Below the pieces are notes generated by a model, which ran no database searches, was not told where the DNA came from, and saw only the letters and a program-made list of their open reading frames with translations. A stretch of DNA of 64,000 nucleotides from an uncultured Roseicyclus sp. (GTDB lineage: Bacteria; Pseudomonadota; Alphaproteobacteria; Rhodobacterales; Rhodobacteraceae): the NCBI GenBank assembly GCA_947494975.1, contig CANLXA010000003.1:682001-746000 (forward strand), read 5' to 3'. This document shows positions 8,440-16,287 of this stretch, one piece after another. Position 1 is the first letter of the stretch, and each line of letters begins with the position of its first letter. A program made the position numbers and the translations under genes.

Positions 8440-9812
8440 GCAGGCTGGATACGTTGATCGCGGGCGGAGAGGTTCTGTTGCCCGACGGTTTGGCGCAGCT
8501 TGATCTGGGTCTTACGGATGGCAAGGTGGCAGGCATCTATGCGCCGGGCAGCGCACCGGTGGCCAAAGAAACGATCAGCGCAATAGGCAAAACCGTTCTG
8601 CCCGGCATCGTCGATATCCATTTCCATGTCCGCGCGCCCGCCTATCCCGAACGCGGCACCGTCCAATCCGAAACCCGTGCCGCAGCGGCAGGGGGCATCA
8701 CGACCCTGTTCGAGATGCCGATCTCCAAACCCTGCTGCTCCACGCCCGAAGAGCTGGCGCGCCGCCGCGATCATTTTGCCGAAAACGCCGTGATCGACTT
8801 CGCGCTTTATGCGGCCCCGGGCGACCTGACCGAGGCGAGCCGGGACAAGATGATGGATCTGGGCTGCATCGCGTGGAAGATCTTCACCACACCCTCCCCG
8901 CCCGGGCGCGCCGATGAATTCGAAGGGCTCGCCTTTCCCGATGAGGCCGATCAGCTGCAGGCTTTGCGGTTGCTGGCGGGTACCGGCCTGCCCATCGTCG
9001 TTCATGCCGAAAGCGCGCAGTTGCTGGCCCATTTTGAGGATGCGGCCAAGGCGCTCGACCCCGCTGACGCTGCGACCCACGGTAAATCCCGCCCCGCCAT
9101 CTGCGAATCCGTCGCCGTGGCCAAGCTCCTGACGATGAACATGGAGGCGCAGGCGAAACTCCACATCGCCCATGTCACCAGCGCCGAAACTGTCGCCGTG
9201 CTGCGCGCCTTCGCCGGAACTTCGGACTTCACGGCAGAGACCTGCCCGCAATACCTGTTCGCCACTGAGGATGACGTGGCGAAGGCCGGGATCTACGCCA
9301 AGGTCAACCCGCCCATCCGCCATCGAGCCGATCAGGACGCCCTGTGGCAGGCCATTGAAGATGGTGTGATCACCTACGTCACGACCGACCACGCGCCGTT
9401 CGCCAAGGCAGAAAAACAGGCGGCAGAGGGCGACTTTCCCGGCGCGCCGCCCGGCGTTCCCGGCATCGAGTTCATCCTGCCCGCCATGCTCGACGCCGTA
9501 TCGCGCGGTCGCCTGACCCTCAAGGGGGCCCACGATCTGATCTGCGCCAACGGCGCCAAACGCTATGGCCTCTACCCGTCCAAAGGCGCGCTTCTGCCGG
9601 GCAGCCAGGCGGACGTGACGATTGTGGATCTGAAAGGTGAAACCATGTTCAGCCCCGAAACGATGCACACCCATGCCCGCGAGGTCGCGCATCTGTTCTA
9701 CGGGCGCATTCTGCGCGGCAAGGTGTGTGAAACGATCCTTGCGGGACGCAGCGTGTTCCGGGACGGCGAGGTGATAGGCGCGCCGGGCGGCGGACGATAC
9801 GTCCGGCCATAG
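8436..9812 (+). CDS. Dihydroorotase/allantoinase/hydantoinase-family amidohydrolase
   Basis: A 458-residue cyclic-amidohydrolase with all metal-site residues: DIHFHVR (about 55), the carboxylated lysine in CIAWKIFTTPS (about 150), VHAES (about 190), LHIAHVTS (about 245) and the catalytic aspartate in TTDHAPF (about 320). This family opens cyclic amides such as dihydroorotate, allantoin and hydantoins. Length and a C-terminal GSQADVTIVDLKGE metal-independent domain favour allantoinase/hydantoinase over PyrC. It is the last gene of the operon, ATGA-coupled to the TIM-barrel gene. A cyclic amide or imide is therefore a likely intermediate; that is inference. Confidence 0.85.
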   Translation: MSRLDTLIAGGEVLLPDGLAQLDLGLTDGKVAGIYAPGSAPVAKETISAIGKTVLPGIVDIHFHVRAPAYPERGTVQSETRAAAAGGITTLFEMPISKPCCSTPEELARRRDHFAENAVIDFALYAAPGDLTEASRDKMMDLGCIAWKIFTTPSPPGRADEFEGLAFPDEADQLQALRLLAGTGLPIVVHAESAQLLAHFEDAAKALDPADAATHGKSRPAICESVAVAKLLTMNMEAQAKLHIAHVTSAETVAVLRAFAGTSDFTAETCPQYLFATEDDVAKAGIYAKVNPPIRHRADQDALWQAIEDGVITYVTTDHAPFAKAEKQAAEGDFPGAPPGVPGIEFILPAMLDAVSRGRLTLKGAHDLICANGAKRYGLYPSKGALLPGSQADVTIVDLKGETMFSPETMHTHAREVAHLFYGRILRGKVCETILAGRSVFRDGEVIGAPGGGRYVRP

Positions 9813-9854
9813 CCATGCCCTACGACTGGGCCGCTGCCCTGTCGCCTTGGCGCG

Positions 9855-10062
9855 CTACTTTTCGCTAGTCTTCTGCACCGCGCGCAGCACCCATGTGCCG
9901 AGAAGGGCCACACCACAACAAATCAGGGCGTATGGAATGACATCAAAACGCTCGCGAATGCCATGCGCTGAAAAGGATCGGTTGGCCGGGAGTACGGCTC
10001 ATGTCGATCGGCCCCGCCACGGCGAGGCCCAGAAGAATTGGGACAACACCCCATTTGATCAT
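9855..10062 (-). pseudogene. Small two-helix membrane protein, apparently frameshifted
   Basis: Reading from ATG 10062 gives MIKWGVVPILLGLAVAGPID, a plausible first membrane segment, but this frame stops at 9943 after 39 residues. A second frame, open from about 9999 down to the TAG at 9855, encodes HGIRERFDVIPYALICCG followed by a second hydrophobic segment and a charged tail ending KTSEK, but has no start codon of its own. Together the pieces look like one small inner-membrane protein of about 68 residues with a one-base shift near 9985-10000. A sequencing error is equally possible. The rest of 9813-10101 shows no gene and no terminator I could support. Confidence 0.35.
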
Positions 10063-10101
10063 CTTCTGTCTTCTCTCAGGAGAACCCCAAGGTGCCTCGC
10101 G

Positions 10102-11025
10102 CTAGCCGTTTTCCTTCAACCGCGGATCTAGGAAATCTCTCAGCCAGTCGCCGATGATGTTGAAGGCCAGCACCGTGAAGACAATCGCAAGGCCCGGGAA
10201 GACGGCGAGCCACCATTTGTTCGACAGCAGGTGATCGCGGCTTTCCGACAACATGCTGCCCCAGGTCGGCACATCGGGCGGCACGCCCAGGCCGAGGAAG
10301 GACAGGGCCGCCTCCGAAAGGATCACACCGGCCACGTTGAACGAGGCAATGACGGTCAGCGGCGCGATGATGTTGGGCAGGATCGTTCGGAAGAGGATGG
10401 AAAACGTGCTATCCCCCATGGCGCGGGCGGCCTCGACATATTCCTTTTCGCGCAGGGACAGGGTCTGCGCCCGTACGATCCGCGCATAGGTGATCCATTG
10501 CCCGATCCCAAGGACGAGGATCATGTTCATCAGGCCAGGGCCGAGCACGACGAGGAACATGATCGCCAGCAGGATGAAGGGAAAGGCCAGCTGGATATCG
10601 CCCAGACGCATGATCACATCATCGACCCAGCCGCCAAAGTAACCCGAGACGAGCCCTGCGATGGTGCCAAGGGTACCGCCCACCGCAATCGAGGCGACAC
10701 CCACCAGCAACGAAACCCGCGCACCATAGAGCAGGCGCGAGAAGACATCGCGGCCCAACTGGTCCGAGCCGAGCCAGTAGGTGAGATCTCCGGCCCCCGC
10801 CTCACCCGGTTCCAAAAGACGCATCATGATATTCTGCCGGTTGGGGTCAAACGGCGCGAGCCACGGGCCGAAGATCGCCACGAAGGTCACAATCAGAAGG
10901 ATGATCATCCCGATCAGCGCCCAACGGCTGGCGACCATGCTTTGCATGGCGCGCCGAAACTCTCGCTTTCGGTGGGACACCGGCGGAGCAATGGCCGGTT
11001 GCGATGCGGGGGTGGTTTCAACCAT
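10102..11025 (-). CDS. Dpp-type peptide/solute ABC transporter permease (DppC-like)
   Basis: A 307-residue inner-membrane permease with about six hydrophobic segments. The first is near residue 40 and is followed by a periplasmic loop carrying the DppC/OppC signature WLGSDQLGRDVFSRLLYGAR (about 85-104). The cytoplasmic EAA loop reads EYVEAARAMGDSTFSILFRTI (about 195-215) and contacts the ATPases. The C-terminus keeps GLGVPPDVPTWGSML and ends LRDFLDPRLKENG, all normal for the family. It lies 11 bases downstream of the DppB-like gene in the same minus-strand unit. With the divergent ATPase genes and the binding protein at 16288 it makes a complete importer. Confidence 0.9.
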   Translation of the reverse strand: MVETTPASQPAIAPPVSHRKREFRRAMQSMVASRWALIGMIILLIVTFVAIFGPWLAPFDPNRQNIMMRLLEPGEAGAGDLTYWLGSDQLGRDVFSRLLYGARVSLLVGVASIAVGGTLGTIAGLVSGYFGGWVDDVIMRLGDIQLAFPFILLAIMFLVVLGPGLMNMILVLGIGQWITYARIVRAQTLSLREKEYVEAARAMGDSTFSILFRTILPNIIAPLTVIASFNVAGVILSEAALSFLGLGVPPDVPTWGSMLSESRDHLLSNKWWLAVFPGLAIVFTVLAFNIIGDWLRDFLDPRLKENG

Positions 11026-11036
11026 CGTGCAGGCCC

Positions 11037-12011
11037 CTATAGCTTCACGCGCGGATCAAGGCGCGCGTAGACCAGGTCGACGATCAGGTTGAGGAGAATG
11101 AAGATCAGCGCCAGCAAGATGACCGACGCCTGAACCACCGGAATGTCACGCTGATTGATCGCGTTGAACACAAGCCGCCCGATGCCGGGATAGGAAAACA
11201 CCGTCTCCACCACCACGACGCCGCCCAGAAGGAAGCCAAACTCCAGCCCGATCATGGTGACAACCGGCAGCCACGCGTTCCGCATGGCGTGATGGATCAC
11301 CACCCGGCGCTCCGAGATCCCCTTGGAGCGCGCCGTGCGCACATAATCCTGCTGCAACACTTCCAACATCGAGGATCGGATCAGCCGCGCATTGCGCGCC
11401 AGTGTATAGGTGCCCACCGCGAAGGCGGGCATCACCATGTAGTACATCGACCGGGGCAGATTGCTGAACGCAGTCTGGAAATCTCCATCGAACAGCGGTT
11501 CCAGAAACGGAACATGGCCCGAGATCGGGAACCAGCGCAGGTAGAGGCCGAAGAACATGATCATCATGATCCCCATCCAGAAGTTCGGGATCGATTGGCC
11601 CAACATCGCAAAGGTCATGATGCCACCATCGGCGGGTTTGCCACGGTTCAGCGCGGCATAGATGCCAAGCGGGATCGAAAGGCCGATGGCCAGCACGAGG
11701 GAAAAGAACGTGAGTTCGATCGTGGCGGGCATCGCCTCCAGCACCACATCCATGGCGGGTTGGCGGTAGCTCAGCGAATTGCCGAAATCGCCCTGCAACG
11801 CGTTCCAGACATAGCTGAGATACTGGATATGAAGCGGGCGATCAAAACCCAGGGCGATCCGCGCGGCCTCGATCTCTTCGGTGCTCGCATTTTCGGACAC
11901 GAACAGATAGGTCGGGTCGCCACCGATCTGAAGCGACACGAAGCTGATCAGGGTCACTCCGATGAGCACGATGATGCTTTGCAGCAGGCGCCTTACAAGG
12001 AATGTCCACAT
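11037..12011 (-). CDS. Dpp-type peptide/solute ABC transporter permease (DppB-like)
   Basis: The 324-residue product begins MWTFLVRRLLQSIIVLIGVTLI, a first membrane helix typical of DppB/OppB, and continues with about five more. The family's FDRPLHIQYLSYVWNALQGDFGNS stretch (split around residues 70-93), the EAA-loop YVRTARSKGISERRVVIHHAMRNA region and the C-terminal VYARLDPRVKL are all present. ATG 12011 was chosen over an upstream ATG at 12071 because the intervening residues are basic and unlike the family. It leads the minus-strand permease pair and is served by the promoter/operator at 12184-12211. Substrate probably a peptide- or amide-like solute. Confidence 0.9.
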   Translation of the reverse strand: MWTFLVRRLLQSIIVLIGVTLISFVSLQIGGDPTYLFVSENASTEEIEAARIALGFDRPLHIQYLSYVWNALQGDFGNSLSYRQPAMDVVLEAMPATIELTFFSLVLAIGLSIPLGIYAALNRGKPADGGIMTFAMLGQSIPNFWMGIMMIMFFGLYLRWFPISGHVPFLEPLFDGDFQTAFSNLPRSMYYMVMPAFAVGTYTLARNARLIRSSMLEVLQQDYVRTARSKGISERRVVIHHAMRNAWLPVVTMIGLEFGFLLGGVVVVETVFSYPGIGRLVFNAINQRDIPVVQASVILLALIFILLNLIVDLVYARLDPRVKL

Positions 12012-12183
12012 CCGCGTGCGTCTCCCTGCCTGAAAAACCCTCGGACCGCCCGGCAACCGCGCCTTGCCCAATTGCTCATTGCCTGTGCACCATCATCAGG
12101 CGATCGGACCAAGTTGGGCCGCTTTCGCATCGAAACCCGCCGGGAACGCTTGACAAGCAATTCGATGTTCTCCCACGGTAGGT

Positions 12184-12211
12184 GATAGATTGTCGACAGT
12201 AGAACAACCAA
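12184..12211 (-). promoter_or_regulatory. Promoter of dppBC with embedded TGTCGACA operator
   Basis: On the minus strand TTGGTT (12211-12206) and TCTATC (12189-12184) are separated by 16 bases. The palindrome TGTCGACA (12198-12191) occupies the spacer and ends one base before the -10, exactly as in the promoter at 477-505. The matched architecture is the main support, since the -10 itself is weak. The rest of the 12012-12369 divergent interval contains a CGCGGC/GCCGCG hairpin (12267-12284) without a T-run and a 24-codon upstream frame. Confidence 0.5.
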
Positions 12212-12305
12212 ATCACGCGGATTCCAAAGCGTCAAGCACGCAAATCAGCAAACGGGACCAGATTGGCGCGGCACAAGCGCCGCGTATGTCGGAAAGGCAC
12301 CAGCG

Positions 12306-12380
12306 ATGAAAATAGCCGCGCTTCGTGGACGACACAGCCCATGGCGCCCCGCTGACAGGGGATTTGGCCGTGCCATCTGA
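12306..12380 (+). other. Possible leader peptide upstream of the dppD-like gene
   Basis: A 24-codon frame starts at ATG 12306, eight bases after an excellent Shine-Dalgarno GGAAAGG (12291-12297), and stops with TGA at 12378-12380, eleven bases into the overlapping start region of the ATPase gene (GTG 12370). The product MKIAALRGRHSPW... is basic and unlike any family I know. It may couple translation to the ATPase gene or be a remnant of an earlier N-terminus. Codon-level evidence is too short to decide. Confidence 0.3.
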
Positions 12381-13386
12381 AACCGCCCCGCTTTTGCAGG
12401 TCGAGAACCTGCAAACGACGTTTGAACTGTCAAAAAAACTGTCGGTTTGCGCCGTGGATGGCGTGAGCTTCGAGGTTCATGCGGGCGAAACCCTCGCGAT
12501 TGTGGGCGAAAGCGGGTCTGGCAAATCGGTCACGAGCCTGTCGATCATGGGGCTTCTGCCGAAAGATGTGGGGCGGGTCAGCGGCGGCAGCATCACGTTG
12601 CAGGGCCGTGACATCACCCGTTTGAGCGATACCGAGATGCGCGATATTCGTGGCAAGGATATCGGCATGATTTTTCAGGAGCCGATGACGAGCCTCAATC
12701 CCGTACATACGGTGGGTCAGCAGATCGCCGAAATGGTGATCCGGCATCAGAACCTGTCAAACGCCAAGGCCCGAGCCCGGGCAATCGAGATGCTGGACCT
12801 TGTCGGCATCCCCGAACCGACCGCCCGCGTGGATACCTATCCGCACGAGATGTCCGGCGGCATGCGACAGCGCGCGATGATCGCCATGGCGCTGGCCTGC
12901 AAGCCGCGCATCCTGATCGCCGACGAGCCCACAACCGCGCTCGACGTCACAATCCAGGCCCAGATGCTGGAGCTGATGCAGGAGCTGCAGGACAAGCTCG
13001 GCATGGCCATCATCTTCATCACCCATGATCTGGGCGTGGTGGCCGAAGTCGCCGACCGGGTGGTGGTGATGTATGCCGCACAGGTGGTGGAAACCGGCCC
13101 GGTGGAAGACATATTCGCCAACCCGCGGATGCCTTATACGGCGGGCCTAATGAATTCGATCCCGCGGCTCGGCTCTTCGATCAACAAGACGCGGCTTGAG
13201 GCGATCCCCGGCACCGTACCTGCCCTCACCAGCCTGCCCGCCGGGTGCCGATTCCACCCCAGATGCTCCTTTGCCACGGATGTCTGCAAAGTCGGTAACC
13301 CGGTGCTGGAGGAAGCAAGCCCCGGCCACATGATCCGCTGCACGCGCTGGCGCGAGTTGACCCTTGGCGAAAGGCGGGCGTCATGA
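12370..13386 (+). CDS. Dpp-type ABC transporter ATP-binding protein (DppD-like)
   Basis: The protein has Walker A GESGSGKS (about 52-59), the Q-loop [11 protein letters not shown], the ABC signature EMSGGMRQR (about 155), Walker [13 protein letters not shown] and the H-loop THDLG. A C-terminal oligopeptide-transporter domain carries the cysteines of [15 protein letters not shown], typical of DppD/OppD. I prefer GTG 12370, seven bases after AGGGGA, giving 338 residues. GTG 12325 in the same frame gives 353 residues but lacks a ribosome-binding site. It is divergent from dppBC and its stop overlaps the next start. Confidence 0.88.
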   Translation: MPSETAPLLQVENLQTTFELSKKLSVCAVDGVSFEVHAGETLAIVGESGSGKSVTSLSIMGLLPKDVGRVSGGSITLQGRDITRLSDTEMRDIRGKDIGMIFQEPMTSLNPVHTVGQQIAEMVIRHQNLSNAKARARAIEMLDLVGIPEPTARVDTYPHEMSGGMRQRAMIAMALACKPRILIADEPTTALDVTIQAQMLELMQELQDKLGMAIIFITHDLGVVAEVADRVVVMYAAQVVETGPVEDIFANPRMPYTAGLMNSIPRLGSSINKTRLEAIPGTVPALTSLPAGCRFHPRCSFATDVCKVGNPVLEEASPGHMIRCTRWRELTLGERRAS

Positions 13387-14351
13387 CGGCTCCGCTCCTC
13401 GAGGTCGACAACCTCAAGAAATACTTCCCGATCCATGGCGGCGTGCTGCAACGCGTGGTCAACAATGTGAAGGCGGTCAACGACGTCTCGTTCGATATCA
13501 ATGCCGGTGAGGTTGTGGGGCTGGTCGGCGAAAGCGGCTCGGGCAAGACGACCGTGGGGCGCACCCTGTTGCGCCTGGAACAGGCGACATCCGGCAATGT
13601 GCGGTTCGGCGGCGTCGATGTGATGGGCCTGAACGCCACCGATATGCGCAGCTACCGCAAGCGGATGCAGATCATCTTTCAGGATCCCTATGCCAGCCTG
13701 AACCCGCGCGAGAAGGTCCGCGAGGTGCTGACCCATCCCTTGCGCCTGCATCGGATCGGCACCGCATCCGAGCATGAGGATCGCGCGGCGTCGCTGCTGG
13801 AGAAGGTCGGCCTGTCACGCGACCATCTGGACAGGTTTCCCCACGAGTTTTCCGGCGGTCAACGTCAGCGCATCGGCATCGCGCGGGCGCTGGCGGTGGA
13901 GCCCGAATTCATCGTCGCCGACGAGCCCGTCTCAGCGCTTGATGTGTCGATCCAGGCGCAGGTGATCAACCTTCTGGAAGACCTCAAGAACGATCTCGAC
14001 CTGACGATGCTGTTCATCGCCCATGATCTGGGCGTGGTGGAGCATATCTGCGACCGGGTGATCGTGATGTATCTGGGCCGGGTGATGGAAATCGCGTCGG
14101 CCGCCGACCTCTACGCCCGACCGAACCACCCCTACACGCAAGCGCTCCTGTCCGCCGTCCCGATCCCGGAGCCTGGCAAACGACGCAAGCGCACGGTTCT
14201 GAAGGGGGATATCCCCAGCCCGATCAATCCCCCGTCCGGCTGCGTGTTCCGCACCCGCTGCCCAATGGCAACCGAGGACTGCGCCAAAGTGGTGCCGGAG
14301 CTGAAATCGGTCGGCGACGGGCATACCAGCGCGTGCATTCACACGACTTGA
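13383..14351 (+). CDS. Dpp-type ABC transporter ATP-binding protein (DppF-like)
   Basis: A 322-residue ATPase: Walker A GESGSGKT (about 44-51), Q-loop IIFQDPYASLNPRE, signature EFSGGQRQRIGIARAL (about 155-170), Walker B FIVADEPVSALDV and switch histidine AHDLGVVEH. The C-terminal region GCVFRTRCPMATEDC is the cysteine-bearing tail of the oligopeptide branch. Translation starts in an ATGA overlap with the DppD-like gene, so the two ATPases are made together and should form the heterodimeric motor of the importer. The gene is followed by 155 bases before the acetyltransferase. Confidence 0.9.
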   Translation: MTAPLLEVDNLKKYFPIHGGVLQRVVNNVKAVNDVSFDINAGEVVGLVGESGSGKTTVGRTLLRLEQATSGNVRFGGVDVMGLNATDMRSYRKRMQIIFQDPYASLNPREKVREVLTHPLRLHRIGTASEHEDRAASLLEKVGLSRDHLDRFPHEFSGGQRQRIGIARALAVEPEFIVADEPVSALDVSIQAQVINLLEDLKNDLDLTMLFIAHDLGVVEHICDRVIVMYLGRVMEIASAADLYARPNHPYTQALLSAVPIPEPGKRRKRTVLKGDIPSPINPPSGCVFRTRCPMATEDCAKVVPELKSVGDGHTSACIHTT

Positions 14352-14497
14352 GCGGGGTGTGTGCGGAAGACGGTACCTGCTGAGTGGGCCTGCGAGACGG
14401 ATATTAACGATCGGTCTGCGGGATATTGATGTCGGTCGTGGTCCCCGTCATCGGCATCCGCTGATGCCACATTGCCGACAGCCCAAAAACTGGGCAA

Positions 14498-14505
14498 TGT
14501 CGACA
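14498..14505. promoter_or_regulatory. TGTCGACA palindrome at the acetyltransferase start
   Basis: The 8-base palindrome, in the context GCAA-TGTCGACA-TG, ends one base before the GTG start of the AAC(6')-like gene. A near copy, TGCCGACA, lies about 25 bases upstream, separated by a GCCCA/TGGGC hairpin with loop AAAAC (14481-14495). The A/T-flanked core matches the sites at 491 and 15257. A bound repressor here could block initiation of translation or transcription; no good -10/-35 was identified for this gene. Confidence 0.4.
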
Positions 14506-14506
14506 T

Positions 14507-14953
14507 GTGCCAATACGGATCGCTACTCTCTCGGATATCCAAGCTTGGGTCCCGCTGCGTGCCGAGCTATGGGGCGACACGTCGCTCGACGAACACCGCG
14601 TCGAAGCCGAGGCGATGCTCGCCAAATCCCCGGATGAAGGCATCGTCTTCCTGGATGTCGTGGATGGAGTTGGCATCCGCGCCTTCGCCGAGGCCGCCCT
14701 GCGCCATGATCACGTCAACGGATGCGAGACGTCGCCGGTTGCTTTCCTTGAAGGGATATACGTCAGCCCCGATGTCCAAGGCTCAGGCATTGGCAGGTTG
14801 CTCTTGGGATCGGTCCAGTCCTGGGCCCGTGAAAAGGGCTGCTCGGAGCTCGCATCCGACGCCGATATCGACAACGTGGCAAGCCGTGCCTTTCACATGG
14901 CCCTGGGTTTCGAAGAAACCCAACGTGTCATCTATTTCCGAAAAGCGCTCTAG
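14507..14953 (+). CDS. Aminoglycoside 6'-N-acetyltransferase-like GNAT protein
   Basis: The 148-residue protein closely follows the AAC(6')-I pattern: RAELWGDTSLDEH near residue 20, AEAALRHDHVNGCETSPV near residue 62, FLEGIYVSPDVQGSGIGRLLL (about 80-100) with the acetyl-CoA-binding loop QGSGIG, ELASDADIDN and the C-terminal GFEETQRVIYFRKAL. Family members transfer acetyl from acetyl-CoA to the 6'-amine of aminoglycosides in the cytoplasm. The only in-frame start is GTG 14507, without a convincing ribosome-binding site. Its position among transporter and gntR genes, next to a TGTCGACA site, suggests it might instead acetylate an amine in the imported substrate. Resistance activity is a family-based expectation, not demonstrated. 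Confidence 0.8.
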   Translation: MPIRIATLSDIQAWVPLRAELWGDTSLDEHRVEAEAMLAKSPDEGIVFLDVVDGVGIRAFAEAALRHDHVNGCETSPVAFLEGIYVSPDVQGSGIGRLLLGSVQSWAREKGCSELASDADIDNVASRAFHMALGFEETQRVIYFRKAL

Positions 14954-15155
14954 GTCGGACTTTCCACTATCTGGCCTCGATGGGGGCTGAAGCGTCTCCC
15001 CTATCAACCTTTGAGCCGCCATTCGATTCCGCCTCCACAACGACAATCACCGGTGCCTAAGGCGAGTCTCGCTCAACCAATCGGCGCTCCAAATCGGTCT
15101 CTTGCCAATGAGCCCTCAGGAGGCCGGAGTTCGTCAGCCCGATCCGTCACCGCCT

Positions 15156-15170
15156 AAATGCCCGGCATTT
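15156..15170. repeat. Short palindrome AAATGCC-C-GGCATTT in the gntR upstream region
   Basis: A perfect 7-base inverted repeat with a one-base centre lies in the 500-base interval between the acetyltransferase and gntR. It may be an operator or the remains of a hairpin; no T-run follows. The interval 14954-15453 otherwise shows a TTGACA (15215-15220), the TGTCGACA site at 15257 and no gene I can support. Confidence 0.3.
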
Positions 15171-15256
15171 GCTGCCGTGCTCCCTGCATAGCGCACCCGT
15201 CCGCCCATGAATCCTTGACAAGGGTTTTCCGCCTGCCGCATTGTCCACCTATGAAT

Positions 15257-15264
15257 TGTCGACA
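15257..15264. promoter_or_regulatory. TGTCGACA palindrome upstream of gntR (probable autoregulatory site)
   Basis: The palindrome sits in the context GAAT-TGTCGACA-TTCC, so the symmetry extends to GAATTGTCGACATTC with one mismatch. A possible promoter with TTGACA at 15215-15220 would place its -10 around 15239 and its start near 15250, putting the palindrome just downstream of the start site. FCD-type GntR regulators commonly repress their own genes and those of the linked pathway. The gene itself begins at 15454, leaving a leader of about 200 bases. Confidence 0.45.
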
Positions 15265-15453
15265 TTCCACAATTGCGGGGACGGCTCCGCAAACGGCGAC
15301 AAATGACACGGGTTGTATCCAATCGACCGGCCTCTTGCCGATTGGTGTTGCGCGATTTGCAACTGACACCGCTATGTATGCGCAAATTTCTGTTGGGCGG
15401 CCTTGCGCGGCGGTTCGGCAGGCCTTTTGCGAATGCTTCGGAGGACAGCCCGC

Positions 15454-16149
15454 ATGATCACCCCCAAACCCGCCCTCGCCCATCCCATGCCTGATGATAT
15501 CGCGCCGATCGAGAACGTGCCCCTGCGGGTCCAGGTGGCCGACCGCCTGCGCAGTGCGATCCTGAGCGGGCGCCTGCGGCCCGGCACCGGCCTCGTGGAA
15601 ACGGCGCTCGCCGAACAGATGAACGTCAGCCGCGCCCCGATCCGCGAGGCGATTCAGATCCTCGAAAATGACGGGTTGGTCGAGACGATTGCCTACAAGG
15701 GCAAGCGCGTGAAGCCGCTGACGGCGCGCGAAGTGGCGGAAACCTATTCGCTGCGTGAAGTGTTCGAGGTCATGGCCGTGCGGCGGATCATGGAAAACGG
15801 CGCCCCGCTCGATGCGCTGTATCAGCATTGCGACGAAATGAATGCCGCCGCGAAAGCCGATGATTTTGCGGCCCTTGTCGCCGCTGACGAAGCCTTTCAC
15901 CACGCCCTGATCCGCCTGGCCGATCACGACCTGCTGCTGGCATCTTGGAAAAACCTCTACCTGCGCATCCACCAGATCATGGCGTTGCGCAACCGCGACG
16001 AACGCAACCTCGCCGAGGTTGCCGGAAATCACCCACCCATCGTCCAGGCCCTGGCCGATGGCGATCGCGACCGCGCGATCAAGCTTATCTCTGACCACAC
16101 GCGCGCGTTGGCCGCCTTCGATCCGGCGACCATCGTGCAAGCCCTGTGA
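15454..16149 (+). CDS. GntR-family transcriptional regulator, FCD subfamily
   Basis: A 231-residue regulator with an N-terminal winged helix (about 20-85: VPLRVQVADRLRSAILSG, LAEQMNVSRAPIREAIQIL, LVETIAYKGKRV) and a C-terminal all-helical FCD effector domain. The FCD metal-site residues are visible as DEAFHHAL, GNHPPIVQAL and SDHTRAL. The ATG at 15454 follows GGAGG by nine bases; an upstream ATG at 15403 lacks this and adds a basic unlike extension. Regulators of this class bind short palindromes and respond to small carboxylates or amino acids. TGTCGACA sites at 491, 12191, 14498 and 15257 make it the likely regulator of the catabolic operon and importer. That assignment is inference. Confidence 0.85.
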   Translation: MITPKPALAHPMPDDIAPIENVPLRVQVADRLRSAILSGRLRPGTGLVETALAEQMNVSRAPIREAIQILENDGLVETIAYKGKRVKPLTAREVAETYSLREVFEVMAVRRIMENGAPLDALYQHCDEMNAAAKADDFAALVAADEAFHHALIRLADHDLLLASWKNLYLRIHQIMALRNRDERNLAEVAGNHPPIVQALADGDRDRAIKLISDHTRALAAFDPATIVQAL

Positions 16150-16287
16150 CGACCGATCACCTGATAAAGGGGCCATTGCGCCCCCGGACGGCGTTCGGTT
16201 CCTCGCAACCCCGGGACTGACAAAACAACGCAGAAAAAGACCAAACCCAGTTCCTCGACGTCGATCCAACAGGTGAAAGGAAAGCCA

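Noticed and set aside
12267-12284. CGCGGC/GCCGCG hairpin as a terminator
   Set aside because: No T-run follows and it lies upstream of the ATPase genes, so it is at most an mRNA leader structure.
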